Assembly: GCA_034508935.3 (NCBI GenBank)
Contig: CM067453.1
Coordinates: 7,580,581 to 7,644,580, forward strand
DNA: 64,000 nucleotides
From: Berghia stephanieae
Lineage: Eukaryota > Mollusca > Gastropoda > Nudibranchia > Aeolidiidae
Reading direction: 5' to 3'
Of the stretch, positions 13,101 to 31,333 are shown one piece after another. Made by a program: the position numbers and the translations under genes. Each line of letters begins with the position of its first letter. The stretch's first letter is position 1. The notes under the pieces were generated by a model. That model made no database searches and was not told the origin of the DNA. It worked only from the letters and a program-made list of their open reading frames with translations.

Positions 13101-13212
13101 ATTTTATACAAATATTTCGCCTTTGGTAAGGCGATAAGGATAATCTACAACTAACATTAAGTAAATTTCTTTCCAATGTTGGAATCGAAAGCCCAACCAA
13201 GGAGGCTGCCAT
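1108..13212 (-). CDS. PDSS1: Decaprenyl (solanesyl) diphosphate synthase subunit 1, spliced, 3' end outside window
   Basis: Trans-prenyltransferase subunit that extends isoprenoid diphosphates to the coenzyme Q tail, in mitochondria with PDSS2. Nine exons (listed separately) give 472 codons with consistent GT-AG sites and phases. From residue 216 the protein follows animal PDSS1: GKGKTFRP (about 234-241), MIHTASLVHDDVID with the first Asp-rich DDxxD (283-287), QLGSKENENERFAHY, KKTASLIAN, and the second Asp-rich DDLLD (410-414) followed by MGKPT and ATAPVLFA. Residues 1-215 are longer than in vertebrates, Arg/Ser-rich and probably include a mitochondrial presequence; a Ser/Thr run ends exon 2. 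The last ~45 residues of the family are not in the window, so the terminal exon lies below position 1. Identity is secure from remembered family sequence; no search was run. Introns are full of repeats. Confidence 0.93.
1586..1852 (+). mobile_element. SINE-1 (tRNA-derived), full copy
   Basis: Head GGTCCCGTTAGCTCATTTGG (A box), GATCGATCCCGGG (B-box-like), then a T run and the body ending GGCTCTGAAGGAC. Confidence 0.85.
1905..2145. repeat. AT-rich ~23-bp tandem repeat
   Basis: Units of ATAGATACTTAATTTTTATC, about ten imperfect copies, ending only a few bases from the donor of PDSS1 exon 8. Confidence 0.8.
2152..2265 (-). CDS. PDSS1: PDSS1 coding exon 8, second Asp-rich motif
   Basis: 38 codons, acceptor TTGCCCTCAG, donor GTAAGT, phase 0 at both ends. 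It encodes LIDDLLDFTASHAAMGKPTE and ADLKQGLATAPVLFASQE; the DDxxD and KPT motifs are intact. Confidence 0.95.
2745..3150 (-). mobile_element. SINE-5 copy split by a ~250-bp insert
   Basis: SINE-5 arms at 2750-2796 and about 3049-3140 (GGGATCGAACCTCAGA); the insert between is unidentified and is framed by A runs. Confidence 0.5.
3214..3294 (-). CDS. PDSS1: PDSS1 coding exon 7
   Basis: 27 codons, acceptor TTTATCCAG, donor GTAAAT, phase 0 at both ends. It encodes VAILGNCDEEMAQLCFQYGR then NLGLAFQ, which leads into the second Asp-rich motif in the next exon. Confidence 0.95.
3575..3697. repeat. Hairpin MITE
   Basis: Inverted arms of ~57 bp (CATAAAATCTAAATCAAAGG... and ...CCTTAGATTTAGATTTGTATG), imperfect, with almost no loop. 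Confidence 0.75.
3713..4208 (-). mobile_element. R3 retroposon, full copy
   Basis: Minus-strand copy of a ~0.5-kb family found about ten times here. In sense orientation it starts TGGGGTTCCTGACCTCCCAT and ends GCGCTGATATGACC...GCGCCGTAAAACCC plus an (AAAAC)n-like tail. No ORF. Confidence 0.75.
4209..4715 (-). mobile_element. R3 fragment, split by SINE-2
   Basis: R3 5' part in minus orientation at about 4265-4372, resuming 4683-4710 after the nested SINE-2. Confidence 0.7.
4373..4682 (+). mobile_element. SINE-2 (tRNA-derived, LINE-like tail), nested in R3
   Basis: Head CTATGTGGTTTAGTGGTATG (A box), GAGTTCGAGCC (B box), and tail TGTAAAGCGCTTTGAGCAC...GCGCTATAAAAA. It splits a minus-strand R3 copy after ...CCCACTATG, and R3 resumes ATGGGAGGTCAGG, giving a short duplication (about TATG). 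Confidence 0.85.
4814..4923 (-). CDS. PDSS1: PDSS1 coding exon 6
   Basis: 110 nt, acceptor CCATCTAG, donor GTACGT, enters in phase 1 and ends in phase 0. It encodes GEFMQLGSKENENERFAHYF then KTASLIANCCKS, almost identical to vertebrate PDSS1 here. Confidence 0.95.
5315..5490 (+). mobile_element. SINE-1, degraded
   Basis: Body motifs such as GACTAGCATCCTAACTAAAG and GCAAGCAATTGCAA are recognisable; old copy. Confidence 0.5.
5825..5936 (-). CDS. PDSS1: PDSS1 coding exon 5
   Basis: 112 nt, acceptor CATCCTCAG, donor GTGAGT, ends in phase 1. It encodes AILTGDYIISQASMAVAR and ends LVDLVD-G, matching the family's AVLAGDLILSAAS...LVRG segment. Confidence 0.95.
5973..6238 (+). mobile_element. SINE-1, full copy in PDSS1 intron 4
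   Basis: Same head and body as at 1586, starting 37 bp upstream (in transcript sense) of PDSS1 exon 5 and antisense to it. Confidence 0.85.
6872..7925. repeat. ~19-bp minisatellite in PDSS1 intron 4
   Basis: About 50 units of TAGTCACCCCAACTGGCC with variants (CATAG, CTTTG, AGC TTTAG) and higher-order duplications: the block near 6895-7020 recurs near 7490-7600 and 7675-7800. Confidence 0.92.
8030..8168 (-). CDS. PDSS1: PDSS1 coding exon 4, first Asp-rich motif
   Basis: 139 nt, acceptor TTCTGTAG, donor GTATGT, ends in phase 0. It encodes AEMIHTASLVHDDVIDASD; the DDxxD motif that binds Mg2+-diphosphate is intact. Confidence 0.95.
8210..8568 (-). mobile_element. R3, 3'-truncated, in PDSS1 intron 3
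   Basis: Minus-strand R3 lacking the GCGCCGTAAAACCC tail, starting about 40 bp upstream (in transcript sense) of exon 4. Confidence 0.7.
9030..9292. mobile_element. Inverted pair of SINE-5 (tRNA-derived)
   Basis: A minus copy (9030-9152) and a plus copy (9150-9292) of one SINE, head to head. The junction is an 18-bp perfect palindrome arm around a 2-nt spacer (GACCTTCTGATTAC / GTAATCAGAAGGTC). B-box-like GGGGATCGAAC. Confidence 0.75.
9498..9631 (-). CDS. PDSS1: PDSS1 coding exon 3
   Basis: 134 nt, acceptor TTTTTTCAG, donor GTAAGG, ends in phase 2. It encodes ELKCEEPLLQHMSQYYFNGK, then GKTFRP and LLMARACNIH, the first conserved helix and the substrate-binding Lys/Arg of polyprenyl synthases. 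Confidence 0.95.
9984..10160 (-). mobile_element. SINE-1, partial
   Basis: Minus-strand copy lacking the 3' end, its head only about 20 bp from the donor of PDSS1 exon 2. Confidence 0.75.
10179..10673 (-). CDS. PDSS1: PDSS1 coding exon 2 (long, low-complexity)
   Basis: 165 codons, phase 0 at both ends. The acceptor is a long pyrimidine tract ending CCCTAG; the donor is GTGAGA after ...EVMEDLRK. The exon has Thr/Asn and Ser-rich stretches, including a run of about ten serines. The C-terminal part (DPFKIMEKEM...DLRK) matches the start of conserved PDSS1. The minus-strand GTG at 10649 is not a start; the frame is open through to the acceptor. Confidence 0.9.
10830..11030 (-). mobile_element. 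SINE-6 (tRNA-Ser/Leu-like)
   Basis: Minus-strand head near 10960-11028 and body to ATTCCATGAAGGAATAT; same family as 47715-47935. Confidence 0.65.
11084..11375 (+). mobile_element. SINE-2, full copy
   Basis: GCTATGTGGTCTTGTGGTAT head to a GCGCTGTATAACAAA tail, in PDSS1 intron 1. Confidence 0.85.
11455..11745 (+). mobile_element. LINE C-terminal scrap (RTE/R1-like)
   Basis: RRKLSFFSHICRNRCTLMKD and KQRGRPRSNF match the C-terminal end of LINE ORF2; the rest to about 11745 is frameshifted. Old fragment in PDSS1 intron 1. Confidence 0.65.
11762..12243. mobile_element. MITE with GGGAGGCCTTCCG-type ends
   Basis: Left GGGAGACCTTCCGTAAGCTC, right AGAAGCTTGCGGAAGGCCTCCC, inverted. The interior is AT-rich with repeated CCTAATAG motifs. 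Confidence 0.55.
12298..12513. repeat. Fold-back element related to 11762-12243
   Basis: Arms of about 100 bp (GGAGGCCCCCCGAAAGCTCC... and ...GGAGCTTTTAGAAGGCCTCC) with an internally duplicated GGGGGTTTGGGAGGGGGAAA. Confidence 0.75.
13063..13212 (-). CDS. PDSS1: PDSS1 coding exon 1
   Basis: 50 codons starting MAASLVGLSIP in a good initiation context (AAAATGGCA) and ending VKST before a consensus GTAAGT donor, phase 0. It is basic and hydrophobic with few acidic residues, as expected of a mitochondrial presequence. An in-frame upstream ATG at 13263 would add 17 residues; the 13212 start has the better context. Linkage to exon 2 rests on matching phase and position, since this part is not conserved. 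Confidence 0.78.
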
Positions 13213-13330
13213 TTTGTCTCTTTCGCAACAAATGAATGATTCCGTACACAATGACGGGTTCATTGGTTACGGACTTCGGGCTTTCGCGTCATTATTTTAT
13301 GACTCTGGTCATTGTCTGAATTTCAGTGTC
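13213..13330 (-). promoter_or_regulatory. Possible PDSS1 promoter region
   Basis: Just upstream of the PDSS1 start on the minus strand are an AACCAATGA (CCAAT-box-like) site near 13262-13270 and a TGACGCGA (CRE-like) site near 13285-13292. This is inference from motif and position only; there is no transcript evidence. Confidence 0.3.
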
Positions 13331-13452
13331 ATTTCCTCAAGGTCTCCTCCAATTTACCTAAAGGGCTTATATGTTAATTTCTACATGTACATATCCTCTT
13401 TCGATCGATTTTATTGGTTTCTGTGGCAACGACTTAATGACTTATTTAGGTT

Positions 13453-13740
13453 TTGTGCGACTAAGCGGTCTTGTGGTATGACATTCGCCTCTGAATCGGC
13501 CTTGGGTTCGAGTCCCGCACTGAGCAGCACATAGTTGAGTCCTTGGAAAAGGATCTTTACTCACATTCTCTCACTGTACCCGGGTGTAAATGAGTATCTG
13601 GTCGTTAGCAGTGTTGTCTCTTTGTCGGAAAAAAAAGTCGCCTAACGGGCGTCATGCATCGTCCTACACGTTAATTGTTGCTGTCGGTTAGGGACCCGTT
13701 ACAAGGATAATGTATATCGCTCGACTTTTGGGGGGCCTTA
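13453..13740 (+). mobile_element. SINE-2, near-full copy
   Basis: Head from CTAAGCGGTCTTGTGGTATG and B box GGTTCGAGTCC; the tail is degraded. About 240 bp upstream of the PDSS1 start. Confidence 0.75.
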
Positions 13741-14062
13741 CACTTCGCAGTCACCGGAGTGCGCTGTCTCGGCTGCTTTTGCCAATATTCTGCTGTTCAG
13801 TTGCTTCCAGTGCCGGTAATCTTGTGTCATAATCAGTAGGTAAAGGTCTAAAGTGATGAGTGGTTTTTCAGTCTTGTGTCGGTGTTCTCCAATTAAGACA
13901 TACCTCTTTTTTTGTTGCTAATTGTAGATGGCAGTGTTGGTAGTTTTGTATTCATCCTCGAAAAGTTTAATTGACAACCAACAGTCATCCCCCTCCCCCT
14001 CGACACCTTGCCAAAACAAGAAAGAACACAATTTTAGGTGCGAAAAAAAAACAAGAGAAAGA

Positions 14063-14272
<210 letters not shown>

Positions 14273-14394
14273 ACGTGAATGATAATTTGAAAGATCTTTT
14301 TCTATCCACAAAACCATTTGGAATTGAATAAAAACAGAACTGCATGCTGTATGGTAATCTAAAACTGGTTAATCTTTATTGAGTATGGAATTGG

Positions 14395-15000
14395 AATAAA
14401 CAAGAGATGAAGTGAGTGGGAAAGTGCCAGAAGACAATAGAGAATAAAATATTTTCGCGGCGGTGATGGGGATTGAACCCGCGACCTTACTGGTACGGCA
14501 ACTCCGCCTGGCCGGTGAGAGCGTGACTCTACCGTATGATCTATCCACGATCCCAAAAATGATCGTCTCTAACTCAGGTCATTATTAAAGCTCTCTCTCT
14601 CTCTCTCTCTCCTCTCCTCTCTCTCTCTCTCTCTCTCTCTCCTCTCTCTCTTCCTCCCCGACTACTGGAGATCGCGTGTCCAACCCACACAACCTCCGCG
14701 AAGTTAGTTGGCCAGCAATTAAGCTTAATAGCCAATATTCTCAACACAAACATATAACAAAGAAACAATTGAGACATTGAGTATGCTCCGATATTTGGGG
14801 TGAATTTTTAATTCAGAAAAGTTAGTGGAGCGGGCACTTATGTTGGTAACAACAAGAGATGAAGTGAGTAGGAAAGTGCCAGAAGACAATAGGGAATAAT
14901 TTTTTTTCGCGGCGGTGATGGGGGTTTGAAGCCGCGACATTACTGGTACGACAACTCCGCCTGGCCGGTGAGAGCGTGACTCTACCGTATGATCTATCCA
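14395..15000 (-). mobile_element. SINE-4 dimer
   Basis: Two minus-strand copies of the tRNA-derived SINE-4 (heads at about 14460-14550 and 14910-15000), separated by the family linker with a (CT)n expansion at 14589-14652. Confidence 0.8.
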
Positions 15001-15110
15001 CTACCAATAAGGTCGCAGGTCGCAGGTTCAAACCCCATCACCGCCAAGAAAATTTTTTAATTCTCTATTGTCTTCTGGCACTTTTCTACTCACTTCATCT
15101 CTTGATCTAT
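15001..15110 (+). mobile_element. SINE-4 fragment, inverted to its neighbour
   Basis: Half tRNA head with B box GGTTCAAACCCC plus the SINE-4 body, head to head with the minus-strand dimer. Confidence 0.75.
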
Positions 15111-15120
15111 CCACTGCACC

Positions 15121-15153
15121 TCTCTCTCTCTCTCTCTCGCTCTCTCTCCCCTC

Positions 15154-15195
<42 letters not shown>

Positions 15196-15323
15196 AATCT
15201 ATCTATCTATCTCATTTACTCTCAATCTCTGATAACGCAAACCCCATTACCCCCCCCCCCCCCCCCCCCCCCCCCCTTCTCTCTCTCTCTCTCATTCTCT
15301 CTCATTCTCTCTCATTCTCTCTC
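15121..15323. repeat. (CT)n, (CTAT)n and poly(C) tract
   Basis: CT run, tetranucleotide CTAT run, a poly(C) run of over 30 at about 15250-15282, then CT again. Confidence 0.95.
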
Positions 15324-16024
15324 TTCTATTTAAATTCTTGAAAAAATGTTTGCAAATATTTCAAAATCTTATCAATTTTAGAGCTACCTTAGATATCACA
15401 ATTATAGTCTGACACAGATACGGCTACCAATCTTCACTTTAGTATACAATATCAATAGTATATTAAGTGTGTACCCAGAATCATTTTTTTTTCTCTCTAA
15501 ACGAAGGGACATAACTGCCGAAATTTTTCTATTGTTGACAAGGAAGAAGGCAATGACTCACTCTAGCAGACACTTAGTTCTGCATCGAAATCAAGAGAAC
15601 GATACAAAGAGTCACAATTTATAGGGTTCCTTATCGGTTTATCGAATATGGAACTCTAAGCATCAAACCAAATTATTTAATGGGAGTGCTTCTGTTTTTT
15701 GCCGTCAGAATGTGCATTACATTCCATTAATTTCATCTTACAAAGTTACAAATCCTGGCTCAGGACTAAACTCTTAACTTAATCTTAATTTGAAAATTTG
15801 TGTTCAAGTTCAACATATTAACAAATTAAAATTTTCATAATTATTTACAAAATTTGTTGCAGATTACCGATGTCTTATTTCATATGGAAAAGCAAAGGCA
15901 AAGAGGATCATTTTACTACTAACTTGTCAACTGATGCTGAATGATAATGATGCACACTGTAACTGTGAAATAATTATAACCATCTCATTTGGTCAAGATT
16001 GAAACAGGACAATTCATCCACATC

Positions 16025-25255
<9,231 letters not shown>

Positions 25256-25541
25256 TTGTTTCAACATTCTGTGGAGTTGTATTTTTTAATAGTTGTTATT
25301 TTTTAAACTGTTGCCAGATTGCTCACCATACCAGGTGGTCATTCTAGAAGATAGCAACATTGTGTTCTGATTGTTTCAATATTCTGTGGAGTTGTAGTTT
25401 TTAATTGTTATTAATTAAACTGAGAAATCAATCTGAAGGTGTATGCTGACCTGCCATATTTTCAAAACATCAATTTGAGAATTTTGAATGAGTCAGTCTT
25501 GAGTCTACCACACTGTCAGTGAATAACAAATTCAAATGGCA

Positions 25542-25547
25542 AATAAA
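25542..25547 (+). promoter_or_regulatory. Possible TMEM169 poly(A) signal
   Basis: AATAAA about 290 bp after the stop; another lies near 25690. Which is used cannot be told from sequence. Confidence 0.35.
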
Positions 25548-25582
25548 AGAAAATAATAGCTTACAGTCACAGGACAATTTTG

Positions 25583-26232
25583 TAGTGTGTGGTTTGGGTT
25601 TTTTTTAGTATAATTTTTGTTTGTTTTTACTTCAGTTTGCCATTCTTATAACATGGTGACATCCTGTTGCTATGACCAGATCCAAATGAAATAAATACAT
25701 GATAATGAGGCACCAAATACTATATTATAATATCAAACATAACCTGGACATTAAATTATACCATATTTCTCAATTGTTATTATTTGTGAGGCTGGCTGAG
25801 AAAACCCAGGAAGATGCGGCAAGCTTCGATTCGAGATTTATGAGCCAAAATCGAAGATAAAATGTTTCCTATAGCAACAAATTTTATTCACAGAAAAATT
25901 CATAACTTGGGTTCTAATAGACATAGAAAGAAAATTCAAAGTGGTAAATGATAAGAAAGATGTGGTCTACACCACTCCATACATAACTCAATTTATTAAT
26001 TTTGCACATCTGTCCAGGTTTTCTCAGCCAGCCACACATTTTATAGAGTATGTGGTTTGGGTTTTTAAAAAATAGTTTTTTGTTTGTTTTCACGTCAGTT
26101 TGCCATTCTTATTCAAAGTTCCAAATCAAATAAATAATTGATAATGAGGCACCGAATACCATATTATAATATCAAACATAACCATGGGGAAGTAAATTAT
26201 ACCATATTTCTCAATTGTTTTCATTTATCTTG
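25583..26232 (+). repeat. Duplicated ~190-bp segment flanking a MITE
   Basis: 25583-25780 and 26051-26232 match (GGTTTGGGTTTTT..., TTTGCCATTCTTAT, GATAATGAGGCACC, ATATCAAACATAACC). Confidence 0.8.
25785..26038. mobile_element. MITE with CTGGCTGAGAAAACC ends
   Basis: Inverted termini of ~24 bp (TGTGAGGCTGGCTGAGAAAA and TTTTCTCAGCCAGCCACACA), 254 bp, no ORF. Confidence 0.7.
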
Positions 26233-26867
26233 TCTATTAACATTCCCCTTTTAAAAATAATAAACATATGAAACTCTTATTGGGAAAATTTATCTGTAAT
26301 TGGGAGTTAGGGAACAGGACAATCAGATCAGGAATTTCTCGATCAAATTGCAAGGGTTGGGAGATCTGGGGGCCGAACCTGAACCTGTTTACACTTAAGG
26401 CTGATGGAAATTGTCGAAATTATGAAGCGGGGTGGAGAGTCTGTTTTTTTTTTTTAATTGTTAATGTAGTCTGGAATTTTATGGATGAGTGTTTGCTTTT
26501 AACTGTTTTGTGAAATAGATGTATGAGCATGTTCTCTCTACGAGACTGGATTGTTGGTCGTCTTAGTTTTATGTCAAGATCTGCTGTCACTTACACACCC
26601 CAGTTCCGTCATGTGGCAATTTTTAGAAAATCTTGCAGCTGCTCTCTGAATGTTTTCAATGACTTTGATGATGTGTATTGTATTGAAAAAGAATTGATCT
26701 GTAATTTGGGAATTAGGGAATAGGGCAATGAGATCAGGAATTGCCCGATCAGATCGGGAGGGTTGGCAGCTCTGTAATTTGTTTGAAAGGAAATGTGACC
26801 CACCGTCTCAATTCAGTATTATGTCGGGGTGAATCAGATGCTGAAAAGTGAAATTAAAGTTAAAACG

Positions 26868-26990
26868 GCTATGTGGTTTAGTAGTATGACACTTGCTTTT
26901 GGATCGGAATGTCCTGGGTTCAAGCCTTGTTCAGTGCATAGTTGACTCCTTTAAAAGGTGGATGTTGCGCTATAAAAATCCCCCCAAAAA
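26868..26990 (+). mobile_element. SINE-2, internally deleted
   Basis: GGCTATGTGGTTTAGTAGTA head joined to a short GGATGTTGCGCTATAAAAA tail. Confidence 0.75.
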
Positions 26991-27017
26991 ACTAAAGCTC
27001 AAAATAAATTGATTAAA

Positions 27018-27330
27018 AACACCTTGAATTTTTATAAAGCACAATATTCACTAAACGTGCTCAAAGCGCTTTACAAAGGGTCCCTAGCGAACAGCTACAC
27101 TTAAAATGTAAGATGAGACGTGAGGCATTACGTCTCATCTTACATTTTAAGATATTACAATTCTATTTTTTTTTTGTCTGACAGAGGCACTCGTTTAACA
27201 CCTGAGAACTGTGGGAGAATGTGAGTAAAGAGACATTTTTTAAGGACTCAACCATGAGCCACTCAGAGCAGAACTCAAACCCTGCACATTCTGATCTGAA
27301 GGCGAGTGTCATAACACATAACCGCACAGA
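27018..27330 (-). mobile_element. SINE-2, near-full copy
   Basis: Minus-strand tail at about 27040-27075 (CTCAAAGCGCTTTACAAAGG) and head motifs near 27270-27320. It carries a local inverted repeat (GACGTGAGGCATTACGTCTC). Confidence 0.75.
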
Positions 27331-27392
27331 TCAGAAATAAAAGATTTTACTTTTTTAAATCCTTCAAAATTGATGGCACAAGTCTCATATTT

Positions 27393-27425
27393 CCGACTAT
27401 GTGGTCTTTTGGTATGACACTGGCA
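27393..27425 (+). mobile_element. SINE-2 head scrap
   Basis: ACTATGTGGTCTTTTGGTAT only. Confidence 0.5.
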
Positions 27426-27685
27426 AATACAATTGTTCTGTGAAGAAAACTATTTTTATATGGAGTTTTACAACCTTATGCATTTTGTCAAAGTATGTTA
27501 TATATCAGTATGTTCTATTTACATATAATTATATTAGGACAGTCATTCCCTCCCGCCCCCCCCCCCCCCCCCCCCCCCCCTCACAGGCCTTATCCAATCA
27601 CATTCCTGTATTCCTAAATTTTAAAATAGAAATTAATAAATATGGTCGTTTGTGGCTCACAGCATTAAAGCAGTATTATGATCAG

Positions 27686-28192
27686 ATGCCCGGTGGGGTC
27701 TTTTGCTATGACTTCTATCCCCCTATATATCTGTTTCTGAATTGATTTCTGTCTTTGTCTTGGAGATGGGATTACTTGGTTTTGTCCTGGCCCTTCCTGA
27801 AGTCCTTGGCTGAGAGGGAAACAGCCAAATAAATAATGTTTACTTTAGGTGATATTTTTCTCTTTGTAAATCATCTCTCCGTTATGTAATGATTGTTATA
27901 TTTTTAAAAAAATTCTGAACATATCTTTTAAATATGTGTGTGCCTATTAGCGGGATCCTGTGCTGGTGTCTGGATGAGACTTTTAGGTGATCTCAAACTA
28001 AGCACACTGATGGATGCTGTTGGAATCTACATCTGTTCTCATTTGAACCAATTCCCCTTTGTCATACTTTTTCTTTTGTGTTTTAATTGTAATTCTATAA
28101 TTTTTGGACTATCCAATTTTCTTCCTTTTTACTTGGCGCTGACACGACCTAGATGTGTCGCAAGCGCTGTAAGACCCATAAAAACCAAACAA
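27686..28192 (+). mobile_element. R3 copy
   Basis: Sense copy, 5' end degraded; tail TGTCGCAAGCGCTGTAAGAC. Confidence 0.75.
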
Positions 28193-28275
28193 TGTTCATA
28201 TGATTTGTATGTTAAAACTTGAATTTATAGTCACAAGCATTTAACTTGATTTAGATTTTTATATTTTAATAAGAT

Positions 28276-28520
28276 ATACAGTGGAATCCTGATAAAACAA
28301 ACACCGTCAGACCAGAAAGATTGGGTGACTTTAAGCAACGTTGACTTTATCCACTTTTAATGGAACACACGTTTAGATAAAGGACAGAACATTTGGGATG
28401 AACTAGCAGTGCTGATTTTAAGAAGAAGTCTTTATGCTGATACCACTGTACCATCTTTAGACGATACAATCGTCATTCAAACTCTCAGAAAATTCCAGTG
28501 AACTCAAAATGTTGTTGTTG
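28276..28520. mobile_element. Possible pogo/Tigger-like remnant
   Basis: TACAGTGGAATCCTGATAAA resembles the terminal repeat of pogo-group elements; the other end is not found. Confidence 0.3.
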
Positions 28521-28566
28521 TCTTTGATTCACATTGGTGCTTTTATCCTCAACTTTGAGTTATATG

Positions 28567-28571
28567 ATATG

Positions 28572-28611
<40 letters not shown>

Positions 28612-28665
28612 ATGGGTGTGTGTGCACACGTGTGTATGTATGTATGTGTGTGTGTGTGTGTCTGT
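28567..28665. repeat. (TG)n microsatellite
   Basis: TG run with TATG interruptions. Confidence 0.95.
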
Positions 28666-28771
28666 AAGATAGGGAGAGAGAGAAAAATTATCTTTCTATA
28701 GGGTTTGTCCAATTATATAAAATGTCCTTTCCCAGCACAAGATACAAGAACTTTGCAAATTTCAATGACTG

Positions 28772-29292
28772 TATGGGGTTCCTGACCTCCCATAGTGGGC
28801 AGGGAGGTACTTACCATGTCTTCTATCCCCCTACATCTGTTTCCCAACTTGCTTTCTGTCTTTGTCTTGGAATGAGATTACTTGGCTTTGTCCTAGCCCT
28901 GGCCGGACGCCCTTGCTGAGAGGGAAACAGTCAAACATATAGATAGTTTTGGGAGGTGATATTTTTTTCCTTGTAAATCATCTCTCTGTTATGCACTGTA
29001 TTATGTTTTGTTTACATATACGATTTGTAAACATTTGAGTGTATTCCTCTTAGTGGGGACCTGTGCTTGTGTATGGGTGAGACTTTTAGGTGATCTCAAA
29101 CTAAGTACTTTGATAGTGTGCTCTTGGAATCTACATCTGTTTTCTATTTGAACTAATTCCCATTTGTCTTACCTTTTCTGGATGCTTTAAGTTTAAGCGT
29201 AATTCTAGAGCTTTGTACTATCTCACTTTCTTCCTTTTTAATAGCGTTGATATGACCTCAATGGGGTGCTGTAAAACCCTTAAAAAGAAACT
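28772..29292 (+). mobile_element. R3 copy
   Basis: Full sense copy from GGGGTTCCTGACCTCCCATA to GCTGTAAAACCCTTAAAAAG. Confidence 0.8.
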
Positions 29293-29364
29293 TACAATCT
29301 CTTACATAGAATCCTTATGTACTGCAACTCCAGTGATTGGTTTAATTCCTTTTCTCAATCAAAA

Positions 29365-29572
29365 ATACAAAATATTGTCATTCGTAATGTGACCTGAAAA
29401 ACAAAATATTGCCACTCATCATGTGACCTAAAAACAAAATATTGTCACTCATCATGTGACCTAAAAATAAAATATTGCCACTCATCATGTGACCTAAAAA
29501 TAAAATATTGTAACTGATCATGTGACCTAAAAATAAAATATTGCCACTAGTCATATAACCTAAAAATAAAAA
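29365..29572. repeat. ~33-bp tandem repeat, six copies
   Basis: Units contain AAAATATTGCCACTCATCAT followed by GTGACCTAAAAAT. Confidence 0.88.
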
Positions 29573-29927
29573 TCCATTCCTAAGATTAAATAAAACTACA
29601 TAATTTTATGCAGTCATATTTCGTCAAACCTACAGATATTATACGCTTGGCTAAGAAACTCACAACATTGCCAACCGGAAGTATAACAGACCAACACACA
29701 AAACTATTTGTAACCTTGAAGGTTTATAGTCTGGTTAGTGAGAATTACTCATTAACACGGATGGCAAAAAAACAATGATAAAGACCTGAGTGACGTCAAC
29801 CTCGTTCTATCTATAAATGACGATATTTAAAAAAAAAATTTCCGGGTTGAATTTGAATCTCCTTCCAGCTGTTGTGGTTGTTTTTTTTTTTTTGCACATA
29901 GAATTTAGCTTTGAGCTTTTGAGTTTT

Positions 29928-30062
29928 TTTTTAATATAGCGCAATATCCACTTAATGTGCTCAATACGCTTTACAAAGGGTCCCTGACTAACAGCAACAC
30001 GTAACATGTAGAATGAAACATGGCACTTGTTAGGCGATATTACAAGATATGCTCTTGCTCTG
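29928..30062 (-). mobile_element. SINE-2, 3' half
   Basis: Minus-strand tail CGCAATATCCACTTAATGTG plus part of the body. Confidence 0.65.
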
Positions 30063-30190
30063 TCAGTCAGAATTGATGTTTTAGTTGTTAGCACAGCCTA
30101 TTTTTGTAGTATAAATTTACATTGTACACATTGAAACAACATTGTTTTATATATATTCTTCTATTTTTATTCCAAAATTTTATCTGGCGG

Positions 30191-30786
30191 TCTGGGTGGG
30201 GCTCTTGACCTCCCATAGTGGGCAGAGAGGTACTTACTATGTCTTCTGTCCTCCTATATCTGGGTGGGGTTCCTGACCTCCCATAGTGGGAGGGAGGTAC
30301 TTACTGTGTCTTCTATCCCCCTAATATATGTTTTCTAAATTGCTTTCTGTCTTGTATTGGAATGAGATTACTTAGCTTTGTCCTGACCCTGGCCGGAGTC
30401 CTTGGCTGGGAGAGAAACAGCTGAATGTATTATTATAGTTTTGGGAGATGATATTTTTTCCTTGTAAATCATCTCTGTTATTATTTTATATTTTTAACAT
30501 ATGATTTGTAAACATTTGAGTGTATTCCTCTCAGTGGGATTTTGTGTAGGTGTCTGGGTGGGACTTTTAGGTGATCTCAAACTAAGTACTTTGATAGTGT
30601 GCTCTTGGAATCTACATATGTTTCCCATTTGAACCAATTCCCCTTTGTCTTACCTTTTCTTGGGTGCTTTAATTGTAATTCTATAACTTTTTACTATCCC
30701 ATTTTCTTCCTTTCTACTGGCGCTGATATGGCCTTAATGTGTTGCAAGCGCCGTAAAACCCTTAAAAACAAAAACAAAAAAAAATC
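30191..30786 (+). mobile_element. R3 copy with duplicated 5' end
   Basis: The first ~75 bp occur twice in tandem (30196 and 30264) before a full body and tail. Confidence 0.8.
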
Positions 30787-30805
30787 TGGAGGTCTGTTTA
30801 ACCAG

Positions 30806-31073
30806 TAACCAGTTAACTGTTGTAATCTGAAAAGACATGTATTTTTAAAAAGATTGGCCAGAAAACTCATTCTTCAAATATCGAGCGATTTAAATGACCT
30901 TCACCTTGGCAAAAATTCTCAAACCTGGGACATCGAGAGATCTTGATTAATGTCCCAGGTTTGAGATTTCTTTGCTGAAATGAGAATCATTTAAATCGAA
31001 TGGTATTTGGAGGATGAGTTTTCTGGCCAAATTTTTAAATACGTGTCTGTCCATAGTATGGCTGTTAACTGGT
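30806..31073. repeat. Long fold-back element
   Basis: Imperfect arms of ~110 bp: AACCAGTTAAC... GGCCAGAAAACTCAT... CAAACCTGGGACAT and their complements, with a ~15-bp loop. Confidence 0.8.
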
Positions 31074-31214
31074 AAAGAGAATTTATAAAGAATTTATTTT
31101 TTAAGTTGGCATTATGTGTATTATTTTATATTGTTCTCCACGTATTTCATGTTTAATATTCAATTTGAGTGTATCCTTCATAGCAGAATCCTTTGCTTGT
31201 GTCTGGATCATCAC

Positions 31215-31255
<41 letters not shown>

Positions 31256-31267
31256 TTATTATTATTA

Positions 31268-31322
<55 letters not shown>

Positions 31323-31325
31323 CCA
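31215..31325. repeat. (ATT)n microsatellite
   Basis: ATT array directly 5' of an R3 copy. Confidence 0.95.
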
Positions 31326-31333
31326 TTATTATC

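Noticed and set aside
15989-16024. Upstream extension of TMEM169 exon 1 (MVKIETGQ...)
   Set aside because: It begins with TTG, not ATG; the first ATG in frame is 16025.
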